Made by a program: the position numbers and the translations under genes
In this document: positions 18,136 through 25,473 of the stretch, piece by piece
Numbering within the stretch: the stretch's first letter is position 1
Layout of the letters: every line of letters starts with the position of its first letter
Notes under the pieces: generated by a model
The model's database searches: none
The model's input: the letters and a program-made list of their open reading frames with translations, nothing else
Told to the model about the DNA's origin: nothing
NCBI RefSeq assembly: GCF_014873875.1
Contig: NZ_JADBEM010000001.1
Coordinates: 6,076,001 to 6,140,000, forward strand
Origin: Actinopolymorpha pittospori
GTDB lineage: Bacteria; Actinomycetota; Actinomycetes; Propionibacteriales; Actinopolymorphaceae
DNA: 64,000 nucleotides
Direction of reading: 5' to 3'

Positions 18136-18551
18136 GTTGGCGGTCCTATCACGCCATCCGGCAACGCGCCACGGAGCTGTTGGACCGCGTGGAGGTGCCT
18201 CGTCACCGGATGGACGACGTGGTGGGCCAGTTCTCAGGCGGCATGCGACAGCGCGTCCAGATCGCCAAGGCGTTGGCCACCGATCCCCAGGTGCTGCTCC
18301 TCGACGAGCCGACGACGGGCCTGGACGCCTCGGTAGCCGCTGGCGTCCTCGACCTGCTCCGTGAGTTGCTCGCCGAACGGGAGATCGCCGTCGTCGTGGT
18401 CAGTCACGACTTCTCCGTGATCGGCGCGCTCACCGACCGGACCGTCGTCATGCGCAACGGCCACCTCGTCGAGAGCGGACTCACCGACCAGCTGTTCGCC
18501 GACCCCCACCACCCCCACACCCAGCAGCTCGTCGCTGCGGCGCGCAGCTGA
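18136..18551 (+). pseudogene. phnK: C-P lyase ATPase PhnK, 5' half deleted
   Basis: From about 18138 an open frame encodes the C-terminal 138 residues of PhnK: the helical segment YHAIRQRATELLDRV, the ABC signature FSGGMRQRVQIAKAL, Walker B VLLLDEPTTGLD and the H-loop VVVSHDFSVI. The N-terminal half with Walker A and the Q-loop is missing, so it cannot be an active ATPase. There is no start codon of its own at the junction. The missing part, together with phnI and phnJ, was lost in the phnH-phnK fusion. Confidence 0.85.
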
Positions 18552-18560
18552 GAGGCCACC

Positions 18561-19400
18561 ATGACCCATCCTGACGTGACCCAGCCAGCCGTGACCCAGC
18601 CAGACATGACTCATCCCGAGGCGACTGGCCAAGACCTGACCCACCCGGCTCCGGTCCTGTCGGTGCGCGACCTGACCAAGACCTTCACCCTGCACGCGAT
18701 CGGTCGGGAGGTGGTCTCGCTGCGGTCGGTGTCGTTCACCCTGTACGCCGGCGAGCACCTGGCCGTCATCGGAGCCAGTGGGGCAGGCAAGTCCAGCTTG
18801 CTGCGGTGCATCTACCGGAACTACCTGCCCGACACGGGGACAGTGCAGGTGCACGACGGTGGCCGAACCACCGACCTGACCGCGCTCGACGACCGCACGA
18901 TGGTGCGGCTCCGCGGTCGTGACTTCGGCTATGTCTCCCAGTTTCTCGACGCGCCGCCACGACAGGGACCCTTGCGGCTGGTCACCAACGCGGCCAGGCG
19001 GCGTGGGTTGTCGCCGGCGGCGGGGGAGGAGGCCGCCGCCGCCTCGCTGGCCAAGCTGGGGGTGGAGGAGCGGCTGTGGGACGTGGACTGCAGCGTGTTG
19101 TCCGGCGGCGAGCGCCAGCGGGTCAACCTGGCCGCCGGCACCGTCAGCCCGCCCCGTCTCCTGCTGCTCGACGAGCCGGTGTCGGCGCTGGATCCGGCCA
19201 ACCGGGCACGCGCGCTGACCGTCATCGAGGACCTCCGGCACCAGGACGTGAGCGTGTTGGCGATCTACCACGACATGACGATCATCCGTCGTGTCGCGAG
19301 TCGGGTTCTGCTGATGGAGAACGGCGTGATCACCGCGGACGGGACACCGGACGAGGTGCTCGGCAGCGGGGTGCGTGGCCTCGAGGAGGTGTACGCGTGA
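18561..19400 (+). CDS. phnL: C-P lyase system ATPase-like subunit PhnL
   Basis: A 279-residue ABC-type ATPase with Walker A GASGAGKSSLLR, signature VLSGGERQRVNLAAG, Walker B LLLLDEPVSALD and H-loop IYHDMTII. The segment SQFLDAPPRQGPLRLVTNAA distinguishes PhnL from transport ATPases. PhnL works with PhnG, H and I in nucleophilic displacement of adenine from ATP by phosphonate. The first 30 residues are an unusual degenerate repeat (THPDVTQPAVTQPDMTHP) absent from normal PhnL; the real start might lie after it, though no better ribosome site is seen. Its stop overlaps the phnM start. Confidence 0.9.
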   Translation: MTHPDVTQPAVTQPDMTHPEATGQDLTHPAPVLSVRDLTKTFTLHAIGREVVSLRSVSFTLYAGEHLAVIGASGAGKSSLLRCIYRNYLPDTGTVQVHDGGRTTDLTALDDRTMVRLRGRDFGYVSQFLDAPPRQGPLRLVTNAARRRGLSPAAGEEAAAASLAKLGVEERLWDVDCSVLSGGERQRVNLAAGTVSPPRLLLLDEPVSALDPANRARALTVIEDLRHQDVSVLAIYHDMTIIRRVASRVLLMENGVITADGTPDEVLGSGVRGLEEVYA

Positions 19401-20644
19401 GCGACACGCTCTCGCTGTCGTCCGGGGACCAACGGTCGTCGTCCCCGCTGCCCTGGTCACTGGGCCGAACTCCGTCGTCGTACGTCGTGTCGAACGTCCG
19501 GGTCGTCCTCGACGACCGGGTCACCGACCCGGCGAGTGTCGTCGTCGAGCGGGGTGTCATCGTCGCGGTCGTCGAGCGGAAGCACCCGCTGGTCGGAGAC
19601 GTCGACGGTGGCGGCCTGGTGCTGATGCCGGGGCTGATCGACGTCCACAGCGATGCTCTGGAGAAAGAGCGGGTGCCACGCCCGACCGCGGTGCTTCCCT
19701 GGGACTTCGCGCTGGCCTCGTTCGAGACCAAACTCGTCGGTGCGGGCGTGACCACGATCTTCCACGGAGCGGCGTTCCAGAACAAGACCGCCCACGGCGT
19801 GACCCGTACCCCGACCACCGCCCTGGACATCTGTGAGACGGTCGACCGGCATCGAAGCGCCCGGGTCGACCACCGGGTCGACCACCGGGTCCTGCACCGC
19901 TTCGCCATCCGCTCAGAGGATGGGGCGAACTCGCTCCGTGAACGGTTGCGGGCGCACGCCGAGGATGCCGAGCCGATCCTGCTGTCGCACGAGGACCACA
20001 CCCCCGGCCAGGGCCAGTACGCGAACGTCGCGCACTTCGTCGACGCCCGGGTGGCCAGTGGCGCGGACCGTGCGGAGGTGACCGCACAGGTCGCGCGGCG
20101 GATGGCCGAGGCCCACCTGACCGATCACGTCCGGGAGGCCAACTTCAGCTGGATCGAAGGCTTGGTACGTGCGGGTCGGGTCCGGCTGCTCGGCCATGAC
20201 CCGGACTCGGCCGAAGCCGTCGACGCACTGGTCGAGCGCGGTGGCAGAGTCGCGGAGTTCCCGACCACCCTCGAGGCGGCGCGGCGCGCCCGCGAGGTCG
20301 GGCTGTTGGTCGTCGCCGGCGCACCGAACGTGCTCCGGGGTGGGTCACACTCCGGCAACGTCGCCGCCACCGAGCTGATCTCCCACGGTCTGGTCGACGC
20401 CCTGGCGTCGGACTACCTTCCGACGGGGCTACTCGGTAGCGTCGCCGCCCTTGTCCGCCGAGGCCTCACGTCCCTGCCCGAGGCGGTCGCCCTGGTCACC
20501 GCCGGCCCGGCCGCCGTTGCCGGGTTGGGGGACAGGGGCCGGATCGCGCCCGGCCTGGTCGCCGACTTCGCGCTCGTCGACGACCGCACCAGCTGGCCCC
20601 ATGTCGTGACGACACTGAAGGCTCACCCGCTGGCAGTCCTTTGA
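19397..20644 (+). CDS. phnM: Ribose 1-methylphosphonate 5-triphosphate diphosphatase PhnM
   Basis: GTG 19397 overlaps the phnL stop, giving 415 residues, normal for PhnM. It is an amidohydrolase-fold enzyme: GLIDVHSDALEKE holds the first metal ligands, and LLSHEDHTPGQGQY and ASDYLPTGLL are later family motifs. It removes pyrophosphate from the ribose-triphosphate intermediate before C-P cleavage by PhnJ. With PhnJ absent its product would be a dead end here. Codons around 19860-19893 carry a 12-bp tandem triplication encoding RVDHRVDHRV. The 3' end overlaps the convergent RpiR gene by 216 bp. Confidence 0.92.
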   Translation: MSDTLSLSSGDQRSSSPLPWSLGRTPSSYVVSNVRVVLDDRVTDPASVVVERGVIVAVVERKHPLVGDVDGGGLVLMPGLIDVHSDALEKERVPRPTAVLPWDFALASFETKLVGAGVTTIFHGAAFQNKTAHGVTRTPTTALDICETVDRHRSARVDHRVDHRVLHRFAIRSEDGANSLRERLRAHAEDAEPILLSHEDHTPGQGQYANVAHFVDARVASGADRAEVTAQVARRMAEAHLTDHVREANFSWIEGLVRAGRVRLLGHDPDSAEAVDALVERGGRVAEFPTTLEAARRAREVGLLVVAGAPNVLRGGSHSGNVAATELISHGLVDALASDYLPTGLLGSVAALVRRGLTSLPEAVALVTAGPAAVAGLGDRGRIAPGLVADFALVDDRTSWPHVVTTLKAHPLAVL

Positions 20645-21469
20645 CGATCCGATCCGGTCCCGGCCGGAGCGGCGCACGATCAGGACACAGAGCGCGTTGA
20701 GCACGGCGAGATGGACGAGGCGGCTCGCCATCTCCTCCGAGCGGACCCCGGCTGGCCTGCTGCCAGCGACCAGCACCGCCTCCGCGATTCCGCTCAACCG
20801 GGAGTTCGCGAAGCTGGTCAGGGCGACCGTGGGTGTCTGGTTGGTGATCGCGATCCGGATGGAATCGATGGTGGAAGGGGTCCGCCCGGAGTGGCTGATC
20901 GCCAGACACACGTCCTTGCAGCCCAGGCTGTGGGCGGCCGCCTGCTGGGTGTCCACCTCGACGGGATACGACACCGGTAGACCGATGCTGGTCAGCCGGT
21001 AGGCCATGTCCGCCGCGATGGGGGAGGACGTTCCGGTCGCGACGATCAGAATCCGTTGCGCGTTGATCAGCAGGTCGGCGACCCGGTCCAGCATGGCGAC
21101 GTCCATCGCGTGCGCGGTGTCGACCAGGGCGTCGGCTATGTCCGCGAACACCTTCTGGGCGGGGTTGGACGAGGCGCGGTCCACTGACCTGGTCGACGGG
21201 CTCCAGGCAGGCGCACTTCGTTGGGCGAGCCTAATCTTGAAGTCCTGGTAGCCGGGCAGGCCGAGCGCATGGCAGAAACGCACGACCGACCCGACCGAAC
21301 TCCCTGATGCTTTTGCCAACCGAGCCGCCGACATGTGCAGGACGTTCCCGGGCGTCTCGAGAACCGCCTCCGCGACACGCCGCTCTGCCGGAGAGAACCC
21401 CGGAAGTCGGGATCTGATGAATTCGAGCACGTCACCGTCGACCGGGGCTTGGGACGTTGGATGCTCCAT
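20429..21469 (-). CDS. MurR/RpiR-family transcriptional regulator
   Basis: Start at ATG 21469, where conserved sequence begins; the frame is open to 21568. Residues 1-85 are an RpiR-type HTH (FSPAERRVAEAVLETPG, then SGSSVGSVVRFCHALGLPGYQDFKIRL), followed by a SIS domain (ILIVATGTSSPIAADMAYRL, CLAISHSGRTPSTIDSI) that binds phosphosugars. Homology ends near VLIVRRSGRD; the last 70 or so residues are antisense phnM sequence, so the original stop seems lost. Its target may be the phn operon, which produces ribose-phosphate intermediates, but that is inference. Confidence 0.85.
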   Translation of the reverse strand: MEHPTSQAPVDGDVLEFIRSRLPGFSPAERRVAEAVLETPGNVLHMSAARLAKASGSSVGSVVRFCHALGLPGYQDFKIRLAQRSAPAWSPSTRSVDRASSNPAQKVFADIADALVDTAHAMDVAMLDRVADLLINAQRILIVATGTSSPIAADMAYRLTSIGLPVSYPVEVDTQQAAAHSLGCKDVCLAISHSGRTPSTIDSIRIAITNQTPTVALTSFANSRLSGIAEAVLVAGSRPAGVRSEEMASRLVHLAVLNALCVLIVRRSGRDRIGSSKDCQRVSLQCRHDMGPAGAVVDEREVGDQAGRDPAPVPQPGNGGRAGGDQGDRLGQGREASADKGGDATE

Positions 21470-21656
21470 GCGAAGGACGCTAGGAAGGGGCCGCGAACAT
21501 CGGCGGAACTGAAGCCGGATCTGGAGCGGACGGTCCAGGATCATCGGGTGACGGAATCTCGTTCCCAACGCCTGCCGTCGTCCTGATCAATTGCGGGCCG
21601 ATGAGGCGTCCGATCTGTTCAAGAATCGCTCCGCGAGATTCGCCATCATGGGACGC

Positions 21657-22559
21657 ATGAGTGTTGACCTGTCGCGTGCCGCATCGTTCCTCGCCAGCCA
21701 TGGCCGCCTGCTCGACCGGCGCCGCTTCGAGTTCCTCCTGGGCGAAACGGAGCCAGTCGCCGTGCTCGCCGCTGTAGATGGCTACCGCAACGGTGACGGC
21801 GGTTACGGCTGGGGGCTGGAGCCCGACCTGCGCGCGCCGGAAAGCCAGCCAGGTGGCGCGCTGCACGCGTTCGAGGTGTTCGAGGACATCGCCCCGGTGC
21901 GGACTCCGCGTGCGGTCGAGTTGTGCGACTGGTTGAACTCGGTGACGCTGCCAGACGGTGGCCTTCCGTTCGCACTGCCGGTGGCGGACGCCGCTGCCTG
22001 CGCGCCCTTCTGGGCCCAGGCCGAGCACACGGTTTCCACGCTCCAGAGCACCGCGTTCGCCGCCGGTGCCGCGTTACGGGTCGCCGCGCACGACCCCGCC
22101 GTCGCGGCGCATCCCTGGCTGGCCCGCGCCACCACGTACTGCTTCGACACCATCGCCGCCCTGGACTCGGCGCCGCACGCGATCGCGCTGTCGTTCGCTG
22201 TCCGCTTCCTCGACGCCGCGTACGAGCAGTATCCAGCGGCCGCGCCCCTGCTGGAGCGGCTCGGCAGGTTCGTGCCGGAGACCGGGCTGGTTCCGGTCGC
22301 GGGCGGCAGCGAAGGTGAGACGATGCGCGCACTCGACTTCGCCTCGGTGCCCGGTAGCCCGGCGAGCGCGCTGCTGGGTGCCGGCGTGATCGAGGCCGGT
22401 CTGGACGAGCTGGCCGCGCAACAGCGGGAGGATGGCGGCTGGACGGTCGACTTCGCCAGCTACTCCCCAGCGGCGGCACTGGAATGGCGTGGCTACGCGA
22501 CGGTGAACGCTGTCCTGACCCTGAAGCGCGCCGGGCGCCTCGCCCACCTGCCAGGCTGA
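21657..22559 (+). CDS. Prenyltransferase/squalene-oxidase-repeat-like protein
   Basis: A 300-residue cytosolic protein from ATG 21657. It has two or three repeats of the alpha/alpha-barrel type: DGYRNGDGGYGWGLEPDLR and QQREDGGWTVDFASYSP are QW-like motifs seen in terpene-cyclase and prenyltransferase-beta relatives. It lacks the DxDD catalytic motif, so no cyclase activity is claimed. Close relatives are found in many actinobacteria without assigned function. It stands alone, divergent from the RpiR gene. Confidence 0.75.
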   Translation: MSVDLSRAASFLASHGRLLDRRRFEFLLGETEPVAVLAAVDGYRNGDGGYGWGLEPDLRAPESQPGGALHAFEVFEDIAPVRTPRAVELCDWLNSVTLPDGGLPFALPVADAAACAPFWAQAEHTVSTLQSTAFAAGAALRVAAHDPAVAAHPWLARATTYCFDTIAALDSAPHAIALSFAVRFLDAAYEQYPAAAPLLERLGRFVPETGLVPVAGGSEGETMRALDFASVPGSPASALLGAGVIEAGLDELAAQQREDGGWTVDFASYSPAAALEWRGYATVNAVLTLKRAGRLAHLPG

Positions 22560-22945
22560 CGCCCACAGACCAGAAGCTGGTCGCGGTCATACTGTGGGTC
22601 GTGACCCTAGAGGAAGTACGTGTCCACCACCGCAGCGGGCAATGGTGTTCCGGTGTCCGAACCGGCGACAACATCGTGGCCTATGACGTTGAGATCCTTC
22701 CTCAGTGGCAGGTTCCCGGCCACCCCACGACCGATCGCTGCTTCGTCATCCCCGACGAAGGGGTCGACTAACTTCTCTCGAATAGGTGTCTGTGAGAGTC
22801 TTTTAGCCTCAATCCGTGGACTCGCTGGGTTGATGGTTTTGGTTGCGGGTCGCTCGTGGTTGGTGGTGGGTGGGCAGGCGGGGGCTGCTGGTCTGCCCAG
22901 CTTTCCTTTGGTCTCCGGTCGGGCCTTGGTGGCGGGTGGGTAGTT
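22560..22945. other. Gap with one doubtful small frame and IS1380 end region
   Basis: Between the prenyltransferase-like gene and the IS1380 remnant. The first part holds one possible 56-codon frame (listed separately). From about 22800 the sequence is G/T-rich and belongs to the untranslated 3' end of the IS1380 element; no clear inverted repeat could be fixed by eye. Confidence 0.4.
22601..22771 (+). CDS. Possible small protein, 56 residues, unknown
   Basis: GTG 22601 opens a frame with EEVRVHHRSGQWCSG and VAYDVEILPQWQVPGHP, ending at TAA 22771. The composition is protein-like and not Arg/Ala-skewed like shadow frames nearby, but there is no strong ribosome site and I recognise no family. 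It could be a gene fragment cut off when mobile DNA arrived. Confidence 0.3.
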   Translation: MTLEEVRVHHRSGQWCSGVRTGDNIVAYDVEILPQWQVPGHPTTDRCFVIPDEGVD

Positions 22946-23690
22946 TCAGGCGACGCGTGGTGGGCCGGTTGCGGGGCGGAACACGTTGTGCCAAAGGGTG
23001 TTCCACTGTTCCGCCCAGGGCCAGTGCTCGGGTAGGTGCAGGACGGGCCGGCGCTGTGGGCGGGCGATTCTGGCGGGGACGGTGACGATGTGGCGGCGAA
23101 GCGTCGCGCCGCGGGCGGTGGCGTGGCGGGGGCTGGTGAGGGTGCCGGCGGCGCGGAGCAGGTTGTGGGTGATGGCTGCGCAGATGGCCCAGGCGCTGTT
23201 GGCGGCGAACTGTCCTGAGGGTAGATGAGCCAACGGCCCGTCGATCAGATCGGCGAACACGGTTTCGATGATCGCGTGCCGGCGGTGGGTGATGTCAGCA
23301 TCGGCTGTGGGTTCGGTGTTGTTGGTGAAGAACGGGTGATGACGCCAGACCGGGAACAGCTCCTGATCGCCGGCCTGGTCGTGGGCTTGGTCGCGGGCGC
23401 GGTCACGGACCCGGCGCACGACCAGCCGGGCGGTGACCGGGTGCTTGGTGGAGGTGAAGGCGGTGAACTCCGTCTCGGCGACCTCGGCGTCGGAAATCAA
23501 CTCACCGGTGTCGGGATCGGTGACCGCGCCGGGGTAGTGCACCGGTGTCCAGGCGTCCTCGGCGATGGAGGCGATCGCGGCGGTGACTGCCGGGTTCTTG
23601 GTGAGCACGACGGAGAACCGGACCCCGGCCTTCAGGCACGCGGCGACCACGACGTGGTTGCCATACGCCGAATCGCCCCAGTCGTTACGT
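22800..23690 (-). mobile_element. IS1380-family element remnant (3' part)
   Basis: Only the 3' half of the transposase gene and its downstream region remain. The break at about 23690 abuts the 5' end of TnpB-like sequence, so one element truncated the other. The outer boundary near 22800 is approximate. Confidence 0.6.
22946..23689 (-). pseudogene. IS1380-family transposase, 5' truncated
   Basis: About 248 residues of the C-terminal part. It opens with DWGDSAYGN, the catalytic-Asp region of IS1380 (an IS4-like DDE transposase), continues through FSVVLTKNPAVTAAIASI, the domain with the third acidic residue (RRHAIIETVFADLIDGPLAH) and the C-terminal SAWAICAAITHNLLRAAG motif, and stops at TGA 22946. 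The first half of the protein is missing, so the element cannot move itself. An internal start at 23650 would give 234 residues but no functional protein. Confidence 0.75.
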
Positions 23691-23697
23691 CCTGGCC

Positions 23698-23874
23698 TGC
23701 GAGGTTGCCTTCGCGCACCGGGGTGCTGAGTGGCGCGACCGAATCTTGGTGAACCAGGCCGTGGCCTACCGCATCCACCTGGACGTGGCGCGTGGGCGCT
23801 GGTACCTCACCGCGGCGTGGAGGCGGCCGGTGGTCCAGACGATCCCGCTCCAGGCGGTCCGCGCCGCCGGGATG
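23698..23874 (+). pseudogene. TnpB-like RuvC nuclease, fragment 1 (before IS3)
   Basis: This open stretch encodes EVAFAHRGAEWRDRILVNQAVAYRI and on to AVRAAGM, the part of a TnpB/IS605-OrfB-like protein just before its first RuvC motif. At 23874 it is cut by the IS3 element. The last codon, ATG 23872-23874, is the left copy of a 3-bp target duplication. Joined to the fragment at 29351 the frame continues without a break. The N-terminal region is missing; it abuts the IS1380 remnant at about 23690. Confidence 0.7.
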
Positions 23875-23925
23875 TGTCTCGCCCCGGGTTAGATGGAGAC
23901 ATCGAAGCCTGGAGGAACGAGGACG

Positions 23926-24243
23926 ATGGCAGCGCAGCGTAAGTACCCGGATGAGTTGAGGGAGCGGGCCACGCGGTTGGCGGTGGAGGCTCGGCAGGAT
24001 CCGGGGTCTCGGATGGGCGCGGTGAAGCGGATCGCGGACCAACTCGGGGTGCATCCGGAAGCGTTGCGGACGTGGGTGAAGCAGGTTGAGGTTGACGCTG
24101 GGGTGGCGCCGGGGACGACGACGTCGGAGGCGGCCAAGATGGCGGAGCTGGAGCGGGAGAACCGTGAGCTGCGCCGGGCGAACTCGATTCTGAAGTCGGC
24201 GGCGTCTTTCTTCGCGGCGGAGTTGGACCGTCCGAGTCGATAG
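23926..24243 (+). CDS. IS3-family transposase OrfA
   Basis: ATG 23926 opens a 105-residue protein with an HTH (KRIADQLGVHPEALRTWVKQ) and a C-terminal leucine-zipper-like helix (MAELERENRELRRANSILK), the standard OrfA layout. The frame ends at TAG 24243. OrfB lies in the -1 frame, and its sequence is readable back to about 24204 (VFLRGGVGPSES), so a programmed -1 frameshift at the pyrimidine-rich TCTTTCTTC run near 24205-24213 would give OrfAB. Confidence 0.88.
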   Translation: MAAQRKYPDELRERATRLAVEARQDPGSRMGAVKRIADQLGVHPEALRTWVKQVEVDAGVAPGTTTSEAAKMAELERENRELRRANSILKSAASFFAAELDRPSR

Positions 24244-24251
24244 ACACGGCG

Positions 24252-24872
24252 TTGAAGGTCGAGTTCGTGGACTCCGTGGAAGCGGAGCACGGTGGCGTCC
24301 AGCCGGTCCTGACGGCGTTGAAGGGAACGCCTGCTGAGATCGCGCCGTCGACCTACTACGCGCAGAAGTCCCGGCCGCCGTCGGCTCGGTCTGTCCGTGA
24401 CCAGATCCTGGTCGAGCAGATCAAGGAGGTGCATGTGAAGAACCTGGAGGTCTACGGCGCGAGGAAGGTGTGGCACGAGATGCGCCGTCAGGGCCATCAG
24501 GTGGCCAAGTGCACGGTCGAACGGCTGATGCGCGCCGAAGGTGTCCGTGGCGTCACCCGGGACAAGCACCCCCGGACCACCAAGCCGGCCGCTGAGACCG
24601 AGCGACCCTGTGACCTGGTCAGACGCGACTTCACCGCGTCACGTCCGAACCAGTTGTGGGTGGCCGATCTGACCTATGTGCGCACCGCGGACGGGTGGGT
24701 CTATGTGGCCTTCGTGCTCGACGTCTACTCCCGCATGATCGTCGGGTGGCAGGTGTCGATCAGCCTGTATACCGAGCTCGCACTGGATGCGCTGCAGATG
24801 GGTATCTGGCGGCGTGAACACGCTAGTCAGGACGTGGCCGGCCTGGTCCATCACAGCGACAGAGGCGTGCAG
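24252..24872 (+). pseudogene. IS3-family transposase OrfB, 5' part
   Basis: About 207 codons of the DDE integrase. The HTH_21-like region and the catalytic LWVADLTYVRT (first Asp) and LVHHSDRGVQ (second Asp) are present. At 24872 the frame enters IS30 DNA and stops after a few foreign codons. Joined at CAG (24870-24872) to TAC 28886, the protein continues in frame to 29317. TTG 24252 is only the first start in the frame; translation probably begins in orfA by frameshifting. Confidence 0.85.
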
Positions 24873-24903
24873 CTTAGGTTCAAGGGGTCGTAGCAACACC
24901 GTC

Positions 24904-25397
24904 CTAGGAAACTAAGGATAGGTGGTCTTTGAACGCTTCGGCGGGTGTTCTCCATCCGAGTGTTTTGCGGGGACGTGTGTTGAGGGTGGAGGCTATGGCG
25001 TCGAGGTCGGTGATGCTGTGCCGCGACAGGTCGGTTCCTTTGGGGAAGTACTGGCGCAGCAGGCCGTTGGTGTTCTCGTTGGTGCCGCGCTGCCAGGGTG
25101 AATGGGGGTCGCAGAAGTAGATGTCCAGACCGGTTTGGAGTTTCAGCTGTAGGTGTTGAGCCATCTCGGCTCCTTGGTCCCAGGTCAACGAGCGGCGCAA
25201 CTGCTCGGGCAGGCCGCCGATCTGGGCCGCGATCGCGTCGCGCACCGCCAACGCGCCGTGTCCGGCTAACGGTGGGCCGTTCTTCGTCGGTAGGGTGAGT
25301 CCGTAGCTCTCCATCCGCGGCAGGTGCAGCAGGACGGTGAACCGCGTGGTGCGCTCGACAAGCGTCCCGATTGCCGATTGGTTGAGTCCGATGATGA
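24904..25397 (-). CDS. IS30-family transposase, exon 2 (after the intron)
   Basis: Encodes the C-terminal 164 residues: LIIGLNQSAIGTLVERTTRF, the second catalytic Asp in LTWDQGAEM and the glutamate in SPWQRGTNENTNG, a complete IS30 DDE tail. Its first two bases (TC) complete a Leu codon begun by the C at 27956. Spliced to exon 1 the reading frame is 458 codons with no interruption. An internal ATG at 25314 could start only a truncated product. Confidence 0.85.
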
Positions 25398-25438
25398 GTC
25401 GGGTAGCGGGGACGCATTACTGCGTCCCCGCCCCCTCA

Positions 25439-25473
25439 GAACCGTGCAAGCAGCTATTCACCGCACACGGCTC
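25439..25473 (-). ncRNA. Group II intron domain V
   Basis: The complement of this segment reads GAGCCGTGTGCGGTGAATAG, then a TGCTTGCACGGTTC strand that pairs back with GAGCCGTG. This is the catalytic hairpin of group II ribozymes with a GNRA-like GTGA turn. It overlaps the last two bases of the maturase stop codon and is followed by the domain VI stem and the 3' splice site. Confidence 0.85.

Noticed and set aside
22620..23228. Several plus-strand small frames over the IS1380 remnant
   Set aside because: They are G/V/R-rich shadows of the minus-strand transposase fragment or of its untranslated end.
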